Source: CAZWLY01 sp964634465
Lineage (GTDB): Bacteria > Desulfobacterota > Desulfarculia > G963662305
DNA length: 47,832 nucleotides
Direction: 5' to 3'
Assembly (NCBI GenBank): GCA_964634465.1
Contig: CAZWLY010000021.1
Location: forward strand, 1 to 47,832
Shown: piece after piece, positions 14,332 through 24,140 of the stretch
Layout of the letters: the number at the start of each line of letters is the position of its first letter
How positions within the stretch are numbered: position 1 is the first letter of the stretch
The notes under the pieces: model-generated
Databases searched by the model: none
The model's input: only the letters and a program-made list of their open reading frames with translations
Told to the model about the DNA's origin: nothing
Made by a program: the position numbers and the translations under genes

Positions 14332-15036
14332 GTGATCACCGCCGAGTCATTCAGCGGCTTTCCCAAGGACGGTCTGAAGTTCTTGGAATCCCTGGCCAAA
14401 AACAACAACAAGGCCTGGTTCGAAGCCCACCGGGACGACTACGAGAGCCATCTCCTGGCGCCGGCTCGGGCTTTTGTGACGGCCGTGGGCCAGGCCCTGG
14501 AGACGATCGCCCCGGCCATCCACGCCGAGCCCAAGGTGAACCGCTCGCTTTTCAGGATTCAACGCGACACACGCTTCTCCAAGGACAAGACGCCCTACAA
14601 GACCCACCTGGCCCTGTTCTGGTGGGAGGGCGCCGGCAAGCGAATGGAGTGCTCCGGCTTCTACTTTCAGCTCCAACCGGAAGCGTTGATGCTGGGCGCG
14701 GGAGTCTACCAGTTCACCAGGCCCCAGCTCAAGGAGTATCGCCTCTCGGTCGTCCATCCCGAACACGGTCCGGCCTTGGCCGAGGCGGTGACCGACCTCG
14801 GCCGTCGCGGTTACGAGGTTGGCGGCCGGCACTACAAGCGCGTTCCCCGGGGACTGGACAAGGACCACCCCCTGGCCGAGCTTCTGCTCCACAACGGCGT
14901 CTACGCCTGGTTCGAGGCTCCGCCGCCCAAGGAGACCCACTCGGAGGCGCTGGTCGGCTACTGTTTCGACAAGTTTATCGACATGCTGCCCCTCCACAAC
15001 TGGCTCAGGACGATGATCGACCGGGTGGCGGAGTGA
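14332..15036 (+). CDS. DUF2461 / TIGR02453 family protein
   Basis: The product has 234 residues. The family signature is at the start: a Phe-rich opening (FSGFPKDGLKFLESL), then KNNNKAWFEAHRDDYE, and later KVNRSLFRIQRDTRFSKDKTPYKTH and the GAGVYQF region. The function of the family is unknown. The protein looks soluble. I chose the GTG at 14332 because AAGGAGG lies 6 bases upstream. A GTG at 14278 would add 18 Arg/Pro-rich residues and would begin essentially at the promoter -10 element. It is followed after 129 bases by the dehydrogenase gene on the same strand, with which it may be co-transcribed. Confidence 0.85.
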   Translation: MITAESFSGFPKDGLKFLESLAKNNNKAWFEAHRDDYESHLLAPARAFVTAVGQALETIAPAIHAEPKVNRSLFRIQRDTRFSKDKTPYKTHLALFWWEGAGKRMECSGFYFQLQPEALMLGAGVYQFTRPQLKEYRLSVVHPEHGPALAEAVTDLGRRGYEVGGRHYKRVPRGLDKDHPLAELLLHNGVYAWFEAPPPKETHSEALVGYCFDKFIDMLPLHNWLRTMIDRVAE

Positions 15037-15165
15037 GAGGAGGCGGAGCGCAGGCGACCGGGGCGCTTCAAAAACGGATTCAGTCTTATATCTGAGGAGG
15101 TTGCCGGGAGCCTTCCTTTTACTTTCCGAAAGACTCCCCGCCTCCCGCCCGAATTCACTGGAGAG

Positions 15166-16317
15166 ATGATGAAAGCAGTCGTTTTAGGTTGTGGACTGGT
15201 GGGCGGGCTCATCGCCGCCGACCTCAGCTCCGATTTCGAGGTGACCGTCATCGACGTCAACGCCGAGGCCCTGAAGAGGCTGGCCGCCAAGGCCCCGGTC
15301 AAGACGGTTCTCGGTTCGGCCGTCGATCCCCAGGTGGTCGGCCCGGCCGCAGCCGAAGCCGACGTCGTCTGCGGCGCGGTGCCGGGACGATTGGGCTACC
15401 AGATGCTCAAGATGCTCATCGAGCTGGGCAAGAACGCGGCCGACATCTCCTTCATGCCCGAAGACTTTCTTGAACTCGACGGCCTGGCCAAAGAGAGGGG
15501 GGTGAGCGTGGTCCCCGACTTCGGCGTCGCACCGGGGATGTGCCATTTTTTGGTCGGCCGGGGGGCGCACCTTTTGGACGAGGTGGAGGACGTCCTCATC
15601 CTGGTCGGCGGCATTCCCAAAAACCCCAAACCGCCCTTCAACTTCAAGATCGTCTTTTCGGCCGAGGACGTCATCGACGAGTTTCTCCGGCCGGTCCGCT
15701 ACGTCAAGGACGGCCGGCTGGTCACGACTCCGGCCGCTTCCGGGTTGGAGTTGATCGAGTTTCCCGGCGTAGGCGTCCTGGAGGCCTTCTACACCGACGG
15801 CCTTCGCTCGCTGGTAAAGACCATCAAGGCCAAAAACCTGGCCGAAAAGACCCTGCGCTGGCCGGGCCACGCCGAGATGATGGTCGCCCTGCGCGAAATG
15901 GGCTTGTTCGGCAAGAAGCCCCGGATCCTCGGCGGGGTGGAGGTGACGCCGTTTAAGGTCACCGCCGACCTGCTCTTCCCGGTCTGGGAGATGAAGCCCG
16001 AAGCGGGAGACCGGGACATGACCATCATGAAGGTCGTCGTCAACGGTAAAAAGGACGGTGATATGGTGACCTACACCTGGTACCTGGAGGATTACTTCGA
16101 CGAGGCGACATGGTATCACTCCATGGCCAGGACCACCGGCTTTCCCTGCGCGGCCATGGCCAGAGCCATCGCCCAGGGGATGGTAAAAGAGAAGGGCGTC
16201 ATCGCCCCCGAGCTCCTGGCCGGCGACGACGAGCTGTTCGACTTCTTGATGACCGAACTGAGTAAGCGGGGGGTCAACTACACCCAAACGGTCGAGGTGA
16301 AGAAGGAGAGGTGGTGA
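15166..16317 (+). CDS. saccharopine dehydrogenase-family oxidoreductase (lysine 6-dehydrogenase-like)
   Basis: The 383-residue protein has an N-terminal Rossmann fold with the dinucleotide motif GCGLVGG at about residues 8-14 and an acidic residue after strand 2 (VIDVN), which favours NAD over NADP. The catalytic and C-terminal dimerisation region follows, with VPDFGVAPGMCHFLVGR near 120-135 and TWYLEDYFDEAT near 305. The length fits single-domain lysine 6-dehydrogenase or carboxynorspermidine dehydrogenase-type enzymes rather than the bifunctional plant form. The exact amino-acid substrate cannot be assigned. GGAGAG precedes the ATG, and a hairpin terminator follows at 16463. Confidence 0.85.
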   Translation: MMKAVVLGCGLVGGLIAADLSSDFEVTVIDVNAEALKRLAAKAPVKTVLGSAVDPQVVGPAAAEADVVCGAVPGRLGYQMLKMLIELGKNAADISFMPEDFLELDGLAKERGVSVVPDFGVAPGMCHFLVGRGAHLLDEVEDVLILVGGIPKNPKPPFNFKIVFSAEDVIDEFLRPVRYVKDGRLVTTPAASGLELIEFPGVGVLEAFYTDGLRSLVKTIKAKNLAEKTLRWPGHAEMMVALREMGLFGKKPRILGGVEVTPFKVTADLLFPVWEMKPEAGDRDMTIMKVVVNGKKDGDMVTYTWYLEDYFDEATWYHSMARTTGFPCAAMARAIAQGMVKEKGVIAPELLAGDDELFDFLMTELSKRGVNYTQTVEVKKERW

Positions 16318-16462
16318 GGAACATCCTGGTCGGCGGCCGGCGTTCGGGGTGATCGCGCAGCGCCGGGGGCGCGACCGGCCGGGGGATTGTTCATCGAAAA
16401 CGTTTCGTTTTTGCCGGCCGCCAGCAAACGGCATAAAGAGGCCAAGGGCCTGTCTACAATAA

Positions 16463-16488
16463 GGCCGGGACCCGAAAAGGTCCCGGCC
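16463..16488. terminator. bidirectional hairpin terminator
   Basis: GGCCGGGACC (16463-16472) pairs perfectly with GGTCCCGGCC (16479-16488) around a 6-base loop. On the plus strand CTTGTTTG follows; on the minus strand TTATTG follows. It lies between the converging dehydrogenase gene and the end of the alpha operon (rplQ), so it can serve both. Confidence 0.85.
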
Positions 16489-16520
16489 CTTGTTTGCCGT
16501 TGCCTCTTTTCAGAAAGCGG

Positions 16521-17199
16521 CTACTCTTTGTCTTCGGCCTCTTCCCCGGCCGGTTCAGCCTTGGCCTCGGCCTTGTCTTCAGCCGGTTTCTCGGCCGGAG
16601 CCTCGTCCTTGGCCTCGGCTTTCTTCTTGGCCGCGGTCTTCTTCTTGGCCGGCTTTTTCTCTTCGGCTTCGGCGACAGCCTCGGCCTTCTCTTCAGCGGC
16701 CGGCTCCTTGGCGGCCTTGGGCTCGGCCTTCTTCTTGGCCGGCTTCTCGGCCTCGGGTTTCTCCGCCGCCGCCTTCTTGGGCGCGGCGGCCTTGGCCGGC
16801 TTGCCGGCGGTCTTGGCGGCCTTCTTCTTCCGGGCCCGCCGGCTGGGTTTGGCCACCTCGCCGGTGACCAGGCTGACCACGCTCATCATCGCTCCGTCGC
16901 CCCGGCGGGGACCGAGCTTGACGATCTGAACGTAGCCGCCGTTGCGCGAAGCGTAGCGTTGAGCCAGCTCGCTGAACAGCTTGTGAACCATCTGCTTGGA
17001 CCTGACGTACGACAAGGCCTGGCGACGGGCGTGCAGCGAGCCGTCTTTGGCCAGGGTGACCATCCGCTCAAAGACCTTGCGCAGTTCCTTGGCCTTGGCG
17101 TCGGTGGTGGTGATCTGTTCGTGCTCGATGAGCGAAGTCACCATGTTCCGGAGCATGGCCCGGCGATGGCTGGCCGTTCGATTCAGTTTACGAAAGGCC

Positions 17200-17213
<14 letters not shown>
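16521..17213 (-). CDS. rplQ: 50S ribosomal protein L17 with long C-terminal tail
   Basis: This is the large-subunit protein near the exit tunnel. Residues 1-122 are a normal L17 (MRHGKAFRKLNR, then LIEHEQITTTDAKAKELR, ending near SVVSLVTGEV). Residues 123-230 are a low-complexity Lys/Ala/Glu/Pro tail of heptad-like KKKAEAK and AEEKAEA blocks. Most L17 proteins have 115-130 residues. GGGAG lies before the ATG, and the start overlaps the end of rpoA by 14 bases. It is the last gene of the ribosomal cluster. Confidence 0.95.
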
Positions 17214-18222
<1,009 letters not shown>

Positions 18223-18265
18223 GGGCGACCCCCCTTATTCCAGTCGAACCGTCGTCTCGCCCCGC

Positions 18266-18895
18266 CTACTTGGAGTAGAGCTCGACGATCAGTTGCTCCT
18301 GGATGGGCATGGTGATGTCTTCGCGAGACGGCATGGCGACCACCGTGCCCTTGAAGTTGTCTTTGTCCAGTTCCAACCACTGGGGTACGCCACGACGTTC
18401 GACGGTCTCAAGGGCCTCCAACAAGGGGGGCATCTTGCGACTCTTTTCCCGAACCTCGATCACGTCACCGGGTTTGATCAGGTAGGAAGGAATATCGACT
18501 TTGCGGCCGTTGACCATGATGTGCCCGTGGCGGACCATCTGGCGGGCCTGGTTCCGGGACACGGCGAAGCCGACCCGGTAGACCAGGTTGTCCAGCCGGC
18601 GCTCCAGCAAGACGAGCAACTCGGCGCCGGTAACGCCTTTGGTCCGATCCGCCCTCTGGTAGTACCGCCTGAACTGATTCTCCAACAGGCCGTACATCCT
18701 TTTCACCTTCTGCTTCTCCCGAAGCTGAATCGAGTAGTCCGAAGGCTTGCGGCGGCGGCTCTGGCCGTGCTGGCCCGGCGGGTAGGCGCGCCGCTCATAG
18801 GCGCATTTGTCCGAGTAACAACGATCGCCCTTCAGAAAGAGCTTCAAGTCCTCTCGGCGGCAAAGTCTGCAGACAGATCCTCTTTGTCTGGCCAC
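18266..18895 (-). CDS. rpsD: 30S ribosomal protein S4
   Basis: S4 (209 residues) initiates 16S rRNA 5' domain assembly and in many bacteria represses the alpha operon. It starts ARQRGSVCRLCRREDLKLFLKG and has four cysteines near residues 9-31 (CRLC ... C ... C), which is the zinc-binding form of S4. The S4 RNA-binding domain follows (RLDNLVYRVGFAVSRNQARQMVRHGHI). The start is GTG with AAAGGAG 8 bases upstream. It lies 12 bases after rpsK. Confidence 0.97.
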   Translation of the reverse strand: MARQRGSVCRLCRREDLKLFLKGDRCYSDKCAYERRAYPPGQHGQSRRRKPSDYSIQLREKQKVKRMYGLLENQFRRYYQRADRTKGVTGAELLVLLERRLDNLVYRVGFAVSRNQARQMVRHGHIMVNGRKVDIPSYLIKPGDVIEVREKSRKMPPLLEALETVERRGVPQWLELDKDNFKGTVVAMPSREDITMPIQEQLIVELYSK

Positions 18896-18907
18896 GTTAA
18901 GACTCCT

Positions 18908-19303
<396 letters not shown>

Positions 19304-19315
19304 GGCTACCTCTTG

Positions 19316-19690
19316 CTAACTCTTTTTCTTGCGGCCGATTGCCGCCCGCCTCGGACCCTTTCTGGTCCGAGCGTTGGTGCTGGTGCGCTGCCCACGAACC
19401 GGCAGACCGCGCCTGTGCCTCAAACCTCGATAGCATCCCAAGTCCATCAGTCGCTTAATGTTCATCGACACCTCGCGCCGAAGGTCGCCCTCGACGATGT
19501 AGTTGGCCTCGATGATCTTCCTCAAGGCAGCGACTTCGGTGTCGGAGAGCTGCTCCGTCCTGGTCAAGGGATCGATACCAGCCTCTTCCAGTATCTTGTG
19601 GGACGAAGTCCAGCCGATGCCATAGATGTAGGTCAAGGCAACCCCGATGCCCTTTGTTCTGGGCAAGTCCACGCCAGCGATTCTGGCCAC
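19316..19690 (-). CDS. rpsM: 30S ribosomal protein S13
   Basis: S13 has 124 residues and forms part of the head and the intersubunit bridges to L5. ARIAGVDLPRTKGIGVALTYIYGIG at the start, the helix-hairpin-helix and the basic tail GQRTSTNARTRKGP are all typical. The start is GTG with AAGGGGG upstream. It lies 12 bases before rpsK in the transcript, and rpmJ is 12 bases upstream. Confidence 0.98.
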   Translation of the reverse strand: MARIAGVDLPRTKGIGVALTYIYGIGWTSSHKILEEAGIDPLTRTEQLSDTEVAALRKIIEANYIVEGDLRREVSMNIKRLMDLGCYRGLRHRRGLPVRGQRTSTNARTRKGPRRAAIGRKKKS

Positions 19691-19702
19691 CTCAAACCCC
19701 CT

Positions 19703-19816
19703 TTAACCTTGGCGCTGCTTGTGTTTGGGGTTCTTGCAGATCACCCGCACCACCCCGCGGCGCCTGATAACTTTACAATCCTTGCAGATCCTCTTAACCG
19801 AGGCTCTAACCTTCAT
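19703..19816 (-). CDS. rpmJ: 50S ribosomal protein L36
   Basis: The product has 37 residues: MKVRASVKRICKDCKVIRR and onward. The zinc ligands Cys-x2-Cys, a later Cys and His (CKNPKH) are kept, so it is the Zn-binding form. The ATG is preceded by GGAGG. It starts 2 bases after the map stop codon. infA, which often sits between map and rpmJ, is missing here. Confidence 0.97.
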   Translation of the reverse strand: MKVRASVKRICKDCKVIRRRGVVRVICKNPKHKQRQG

Positions 19817-19818
19817 CT

Positions 19819-20580
19819 CTATTCCTCCAGCCCCTCTCTGGTCGATAGAATCGAAGGGCCATTCTCCGTCACGGCGACGGTGTGCTCGAAGTGGGCCGAG
19901 AGGTTGCCATCCGAGGTCACGGCCGTCCACCCGTCTCTCATGATCTCCACGTCGTGGGTCCCGGCGTTGATCATCGGTTCGATCGCCAGGACCATGCCCA
20001 CCTTCAGTTCCACTCCCTGGTGGGGCGAGCCGAAATTGGGCACCTGCGGCTCCTCGTGGAGAGCCTGGCCGATGCCGTGGCCGACGAACTGCCGAACCAC
20101 GGAGAATCCGTTGGCTTCGGCGTGGCTCTGAACGGCATGGGAGATGTCGCCCACCCGGTTGCCGGGTCGCGTCGCCTCGATGGCCCTGAACAGGCATTCC
20201 TCGGTGACGCTGAGCAGCTTTCGCGCCTTTTTACTGACCCGGCCCACGGGTACGGTCACCGCCGAATCGCCGTAGTAGCCGTCGAGCAAGACGCCGAAGT
20301 CCATGCTCAAGATGTCGCCCTCCTTAAGCTTGCGCTTGGAGGGAAAGCCGTGCACCACCTGCTCGTTTATCGAGGCGCACAGCGAAAACGGGTAGCCGGC
20401 GTAGCCCTTGAAGGCCGGTTTGCCGCCGGCGTCCCGGCAAATCTCCTCGGCCAATCGGTCCAGCTCAAGGGTGCTCACCCCGACCTGGGCCTCCTTGATC
20501 AACCTGGACAGCACCTTCGCCACCAGGCGGTTGCTGGCCCGCATTTTTTCTATCTCCCTCGGAGACTTGATGTAGATCAT
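19819..20580 (-). CDS. map: methionine aminopeptidase type I
   Basis: This cytoplasmic dimetal enzyme removes N-terminal Met from new proteins. It has 253 residues, the short bacterial type Ia without an N-terminal extension. Metal-binding residues are visible: two Asp in MDFGVLLDGYYGDSAV, His in FVGHGIGQALHEEP, Glu in AIEPM and the final Glu near ALFEHTVAVTE. The ATG has no good ribosome site. The gap to adk is 22 bases, so coupling with adk is likely. Confidence 0.97.
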   Translation of the reverse strand: MIYIKSPREIEKMRASNRLVAKVLSRLIKEAQVGVSTLELDRLAEEICRDAGGKPAFKGYAGYPFSLCASINEQVVHGFPSKRKLKEGDILSMDFGVLLDGYYGDSAVTVPVGRVSKKARKLLSVTEECLFRAIEATRPGNRVGDISHAVQSHAEANGFSVVRQFVGHGIGQALHEEPQVPNFGSPHQGVELKVGMVLAIEPMINAGTHDVEIMRDGWTAVTSDGNLSAHFEHTVAVTENGPSILSTREGLEE

Positions 20581-20602
20581 GCCAGCCAGCGGTCTTGGAG
20601 TT

Positions 20603-21241
20603 CTAGAGAACCTCGACGATCCTCTCGAAGATCTCCTTGATGCCGCCCATACCGTCGATGGGCCGGATCAAGCCCTGGCCCTGGTAGTAATCGATCAGGG
20701 GCTGGGTCTGATCCTTGTAAACCTTGAGCCGGTTGGTGACCGTCTCGACATTGTCGTCGTCGCGCTGATACAGCTCGCCGCCGCACTTGTCACACACGCC
20801 CTCGGTCTTGGGCGGATCGAACTTGAGGTGGAAGCCGGAGCCGCACTCCCGGCAGGTCCGCCGGCCGGTGAGGCGTTCGATCAGCTCCTCGTCCGGGACC
20901 TCGATGGAGATGACGTGATCGATCTTGGAGTCCATCTCCTTGAGCATCGCATCCAGCGCCTCGGCCTGGGGGACGGTCCGGGGGAAGCCGTCGAGCATGT
21001 AGCCGTTCTGGCAGTCGTCTTCTTTGAGCCGATCCTTGACGATGCCGATGATGACCTCGTCCGGGACCAGCTTCCCGGCGTCCATGTACTCCTTGGCCTG
21101 GCGGCCCATCTCGGTGCCATCCTTGACGGCGGCGCGGAGGATGTCGCCGGTGGAGATCTGGGGAATGTCGTACTTATCCATCAGCATCTTGGCCTGGGTG
21201 CCCTTGCCGGCCCCCGGGGGTCCCAACAGGATCAAGTTCAT
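20603..21241 (-). CDS. adk: adenylate kinase
   Basis: The enzyme has 212 residues and catalyses ATP + AMP = 2 ADP. The P-loop is GPPGAGKGT at about residues 7-15. LDGFPRT near 83-89 and the lid domain are present. The lid carries Cys130, Cys133, Cys150 and Cys153 (CREC ... CDKC), so it is the zinc-binding long form. AAGGAGGAG precedes the ATG. It lies 11 bases after secY. Confidence 0.98.
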   Translation of the reverse strand: MNLILLGPPGAGKGTQAKMLMDKYDIPQISTGDILRAAVKDGTEMGRQAKEYMDAGKLVPDEVIIGIVKDRLKEDDCQNGYMLDGFPRTVPQAEALDAMLKEMDSKIDHVISIEVPDEELIERLTGRRTCRECGSGFHLKFDPPKTEGVCDKCGGELYQRDDDNVETVTNRLKVYKDQTQPLIDYYQGQGLIRPIDGMGGIKEIFERIVEVL

Positions 21242-21252
21242 GAATCTCCTCC

Positions 21253-22554
21253 TTAGCGACCGGTCTTGACCAGCCCTTTCTTCATGAAGCCTTCGTAGTT
21301 CCGGGTCAGCATGTGGGTTTCGATCTGGGCCATGGTGTCGATGGCCACCCCGACGACGATCAACAGCGCCGTCCCGCCGAAGTAGAACGGGACGTTGAAC
21401 TTGGTGATCAAGAACGTCGGCAAGACGCAGACGGCCGAGACGTAGACCGCGCCGCCGAAGGTGATCCGGGTCAGCACCGAATCGATGTAGTCGGCCGTCC
21501 TTTTCCCCGGCCTGATCCCCGGCACGAACCCGCCGTACTTCTTCATGTTCTCGGCCACATCTTCCGGGTTGAAGGTCACCGCGGTGTAGAAGTAGCAGAA
21601 GAAGAAGATGAACCCGACGAAGATGATGGTGTAGATCGGGGTGCCGGGACGAAGGGCGTTGGAGATGGTTTGCATCCACTCCACGCCAAGGAACTGGGTG
21701 ATGGTCGCCGGGAACATGATGATCGACGAGGCGAAGATGGGCGGAATCACGCCCGAGGTGTTCACCTTGAGCGGGAGGTGGGTCGATTGACCGCCGTACA
21801 TCCGCCGGCCGACGACGCGCTTGGCGTATTGGACCGGAATGCGCCGCTGGCCCCGCTCGATGAACACGATCGCCCCGATCACCGCGATCATCAGCACCAG
21901 AAGGACGAGCATGAAAAAGACGCTCATCTCACCGGTCTTGATCATCCGGAAGGTGTTGACCACCGCCGAGGGGAAGCGGGCGACGATGCCGGCGAAGATG
22001 ATCAGCGAGATGCCGTTGCCGATACCACGCTCGGTCATCTGCTCGCCCAGCCACATGATAAAGGCCGTGCCGGCGGTCAGCGAAACGACGGTCATCAGCC
22101 TGAATCCCCAGCCGGGGTGGAAGACGATGGCCGAGCCGCCCGGCCCGGACATGGACTCCAACCCGACGGCGATGCCGAAGCCCTGGATGATGGACAACAC
22201 CACCGTGCCGTAGCGGGTGTACTGGGTGATCTTCTTGCGTCCGGCCTCGCCCTCCTTCTTGAGCTTCTCCAAGTGGGGGACGACCACGGTCAGGAGCTGG
22301 AGAATGATCGACGCCGAGATGTAAGGCATGATTCCCAGAGCGAACACACTCATCCGCTCCAGCGCGCCGCCGGAGAACATGCCCAGGAGTCCGAGCATGG
22401 TTCCCTGGGCCCGGTTGAAGAACGAGGCCAAAGCGTCGGCGTCGATGCCCGGAGTGGGAATGAAGCAACCCACCCGATAGATGGCCAGCAGGCCGAGGGT
22501 CACCAGAATCCGCCGCTTGAGCTCCGGAATCTTGCCTATGGCGCCTAGTGCCAC
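21253..22554 (-). CDS. secY: preprotein translocase subunit SecY
   Basis: SecY is the channel of the Sec translocon, with 433 residues and ten predicted membrane helices. The plug region near residues 60-75 and the cytoplasmic loops (RRIPVQYAKRVVGRRMYGGQSTHLPLKVN) are typical, and the C-terminus ends in a short basic tail. The start is GTG; its G is shared with the TAG stop of rplO (TAGTG), a one-base overlap that indicates coupled translation. SecE is encoded far upstream in the same gene cluster. Confidence 0.97.
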   Translation of the reverse strand: MALGAIGKIPELKRRILVTLGLLAIYRVGCFIPTPGIDADALASFFNRAQGTMLGLLGMFSGGALERMSVFALGIMPYISASIILQLLTVVVPHLEKLKKEGEAGRKKITQYTRYGTVVLSIIQGFGIAVGLESMSGPGGSAIVFHPGWGFRLMTVVSLTAGTAFIMWLGEQMTERGIGNGISLIIFAGIVARFPSAVVNTFRMIKTGEMSVFFMLVLLVLMIAVIGAIVFIERGQRRIPVQYAKRVVGRRMYGGQSTHLPLKVNTSGVIPPIFASSIIMFPATITQFLGVEWMQTISNALRPGTPIYTIIFVGFIFFFCYFYTAVTFNPEDVAENMKKYGGFVPGIRPGKRTADYIDSVLTRITFGGAVYVSAVCVLPTFLITKFNVPFYFGGTALLIVVGVAIDTMAQIETHMLTRNYEGFMKKGLVKTGR

Positions 22555-22997
22555 TACTCCACCTCGATGGTTCCGCCCGCGGCCTCAACCTTGGCCACGG
22601 CGCTCTTGGAGGCCTTGGTCACCTTGACGGTCAGCTTCTTGGTAAGTTCGCCGTCGGCCAGAAGCTTCACGCCGTCCAGCAATTTGTTGACCAACCCGGC
22701 CTGGATCAAAGCCGCCGCATCGACGGTCTGGCCCGACTCGAAGCGCGCCTCGAGCTGGCCGACGTTGACTATGGCGTACTCCTTCTTGAACGGATTGGTG
22801 AAACCGCGTTTGGGCAGACGCCGCTGGAGCGGCATCTGGCCGCCCTCGAACCAGGGCGGGATGGAGACGCCGGCGCGGGACTTCTGGCCCTTGGTGCCGC
22901 GGCCGGCCGTCTTGCCCTGGCCGGAACCCGGCCCGCGGCCGACGCGCCGCCGGTTCTTTCTCGCCCCGGGATGGGGGCTGAGCTGATTAAGCCTCAT
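22554..22997 (-). CDS. rplO: 50S ribosomal protein L15
   Basis: L15 has 147 residues. It has the long basic N-terminal arm RLNQLSPHPGARKNRRRVGRG with GSGQGKTAGRGTKGQKSRAG, followed by the FEGGQMPLQRRLPKRGF motif. The arm threads into 23S rRNA. It overlaps rpmD by 11 bases at its start and secY by one base at its end. Confidence 0.98.
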   Translation of the reverse strand: MRLNQLSPHPGARKNRRRVGRGPGSGQGKTAGRGTKGQKSRAGVSIPPWFEGGQMPLQRRLPKRGFTNPFKKEYAIVNVGQLEARFESGQTVDAAALIQAGLVNKLLDGVKLLADGELTKKLTVKVTKASKSAVAKVEAAGGTIEVE

Positions 22998-23178
22998 CGC
23001 TTACTACCTCAACCAGATGGCTGACCTTGTTGATCATGCCCCTAACGGCCGGGGTGTCCTCCAAGGTCCGCACCCGATGCATCTTGGTCAACCCCAGCCC
23101 CTTGAGGGTGGCCCTGTGCTTGGGCGGGGCGCCGATTCCGCTCTTTATCATCCTGACTTTAAGCGTCTTTTTGGCCAT
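22987..23178 (-). CDS. rpmD: 50S ribosomal protein L30
   Basis: L30 has 63 residues, the usual short bacterial length. Motifs are KVRMIKSGIGAPPKHRATLKGLGL and VRGMINKVSHLV. Its end overlaps the rplO start by 11 bases. Confidence 0.97.
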   Translation of the reverse strand: MAKKTLKVRMIKSGIGAPPKHRATLKGLGLTKMHRVRTLEDTPAVRGMINKVSHLVEVVSDEA

Positions 23179-23235
23179 CTTTCCACTTCCCGGACGAAAG
23201 TTTTAAACGTCCTTTCGCCGACTCAATCGGCCGAT

Positions 23236-23739
23236 CTAAAGGATCTCCTCGACCGTCTTGCCGCGCCGGCGGGCGATCTCCTTGGCCGAGCGCAGGCTTC
23301 TGAGGCCCGCCAGGGTGGCCTTGACCGCGTTGTGGGGGTTGTTGGTCCCCAGGCACTTGGTCAAGACGTTCTGGACGCCCAACGCCTCCAGGACGGCCCT
23401 CACCGGACCGCCGGCGATGACGCCGGTGCCGGGCGAGGCCGGCTTCAAAAGCACCATGCCCGCCCCGTAGCGTCCGATCACCTCGTGAGGGATGGTCTTG
23501 GTCTCGGTCAGCGGAATGGGGGTCATGTCCTTCTTGGCGGCGTCTACGCCCTTGCGAATGGCCTCGGGGACCTCGTTGGCCTTGCCCAGACCGGCCCCGA
23601 CCTGGCCCCGCCCGTCGCCGACCACAACCACGGCCGAAAAGGAGAAGCGGCGTCCGCCCTTGACCACCTTGGCGACGCGGTTGATATTGACGACCTTGTC
23701 GATAAGGTCGCGTTCTTTATCATGATCCCTGCTGATCAA
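23236..23739 (-). CDS. rpsE: 30S ribosomal protein S5
   Basis: S5 has 167 residues and contributes to decoding accuracy and the mRNA entry channel. The double-stranded-RNA-binding fold (VVNINRVAKVVKGGRRFSFSA) and GKANEVPEAIRKGVDAAKKDM are typical. The start is TTG at 23739, supported by GGAGG 6 bases upstream. An intergenic gap of 57 bases separates it from rpmD. Confidence 0.97.
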   Translation of the reverse strand: MISRDHDKERDLIDKVVNINRVAKVVKGGRRFSFSAVVVVGDGRGQVGAGLGKANEVPEAIRKGVDAAKKDMTPIPLTETKTIPHEVIGRYGAGMVLLKPASPGTGVIAGGPVRAVLEALGVQNVLTKCLGTNNPHNAVKATLAGLRSLRSAKEIARRRGKTVEEIL

Positions 23740-23750
23740 GGCTGTCCTCC

Positions 23751-24122
23751 TTAGAAGTCCAGGCCGCCCTCACGCGCCCCTTCGGCCAATGCGGCCACGC
23801 GGCCGTGATACAAAAAGCCGTTGCGGTCAAAGACCACCTTGGTGATTCCCTTCTCCTTGGCCTTGGCGGCCACCAGGAGCCCGACCTCCTTGGCCGGTCC
23901 GACCTTGCCCTTGGTCTCACTCAACTTGTCCTTGAGCTCGGGGCTCAAGGTCGAGGCCGCGGCCAGCGTGGTCCCGCTGTGGTCGTCGATGATCTGGGCG
24001 TAGATGTGTTTCGTCGAGCGATACACGTTGAGCCGGGGACGATCCGGGCTGCCGACGACCTTCTTCCGGACCCGCCGCTTGCGTTTCTGCCACGCCTCTT
24101 TGCGTGGATTGAGCTTACCCAT
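23751..24122 (-). CDS. rplR: 50S ribosomal protein L18
   Basis: L18 has 123 residues and binds 5S rRNA together with L5. It has a basic start (MGKLNPRKEAWQKRKRRVRKK), then RPRLNVYRSTKHIYAQIIDD and FDRNGFLYHGRVAALAEGAREGGL at the end. CGGAGC lies 7 bases before the ATG. Confidence 0.98.
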   Translation of the reverse strand: MGKLNPRKEAWQKRKRRVRKKVVGSPDRPRLNVYRSTKHIYAQIIDDHSGTTLAAASTLSPELKDKLSETKGKVGPAKEVGLLVAAKAKEKGITKVVFDRNGFLYHGRVAALAEGAREGGLDF

Positions 24123-24140
24123 GTTACTGCTCCGTTAAGC

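Noticed and set aside
14268..15095. 275-codon frame overlapping the DUF2461 gene in another frame
   Set aside because: The DUF2461 frame carries family motifs and a good ribosome site; the other is Gly/Arg/Pro-rich.
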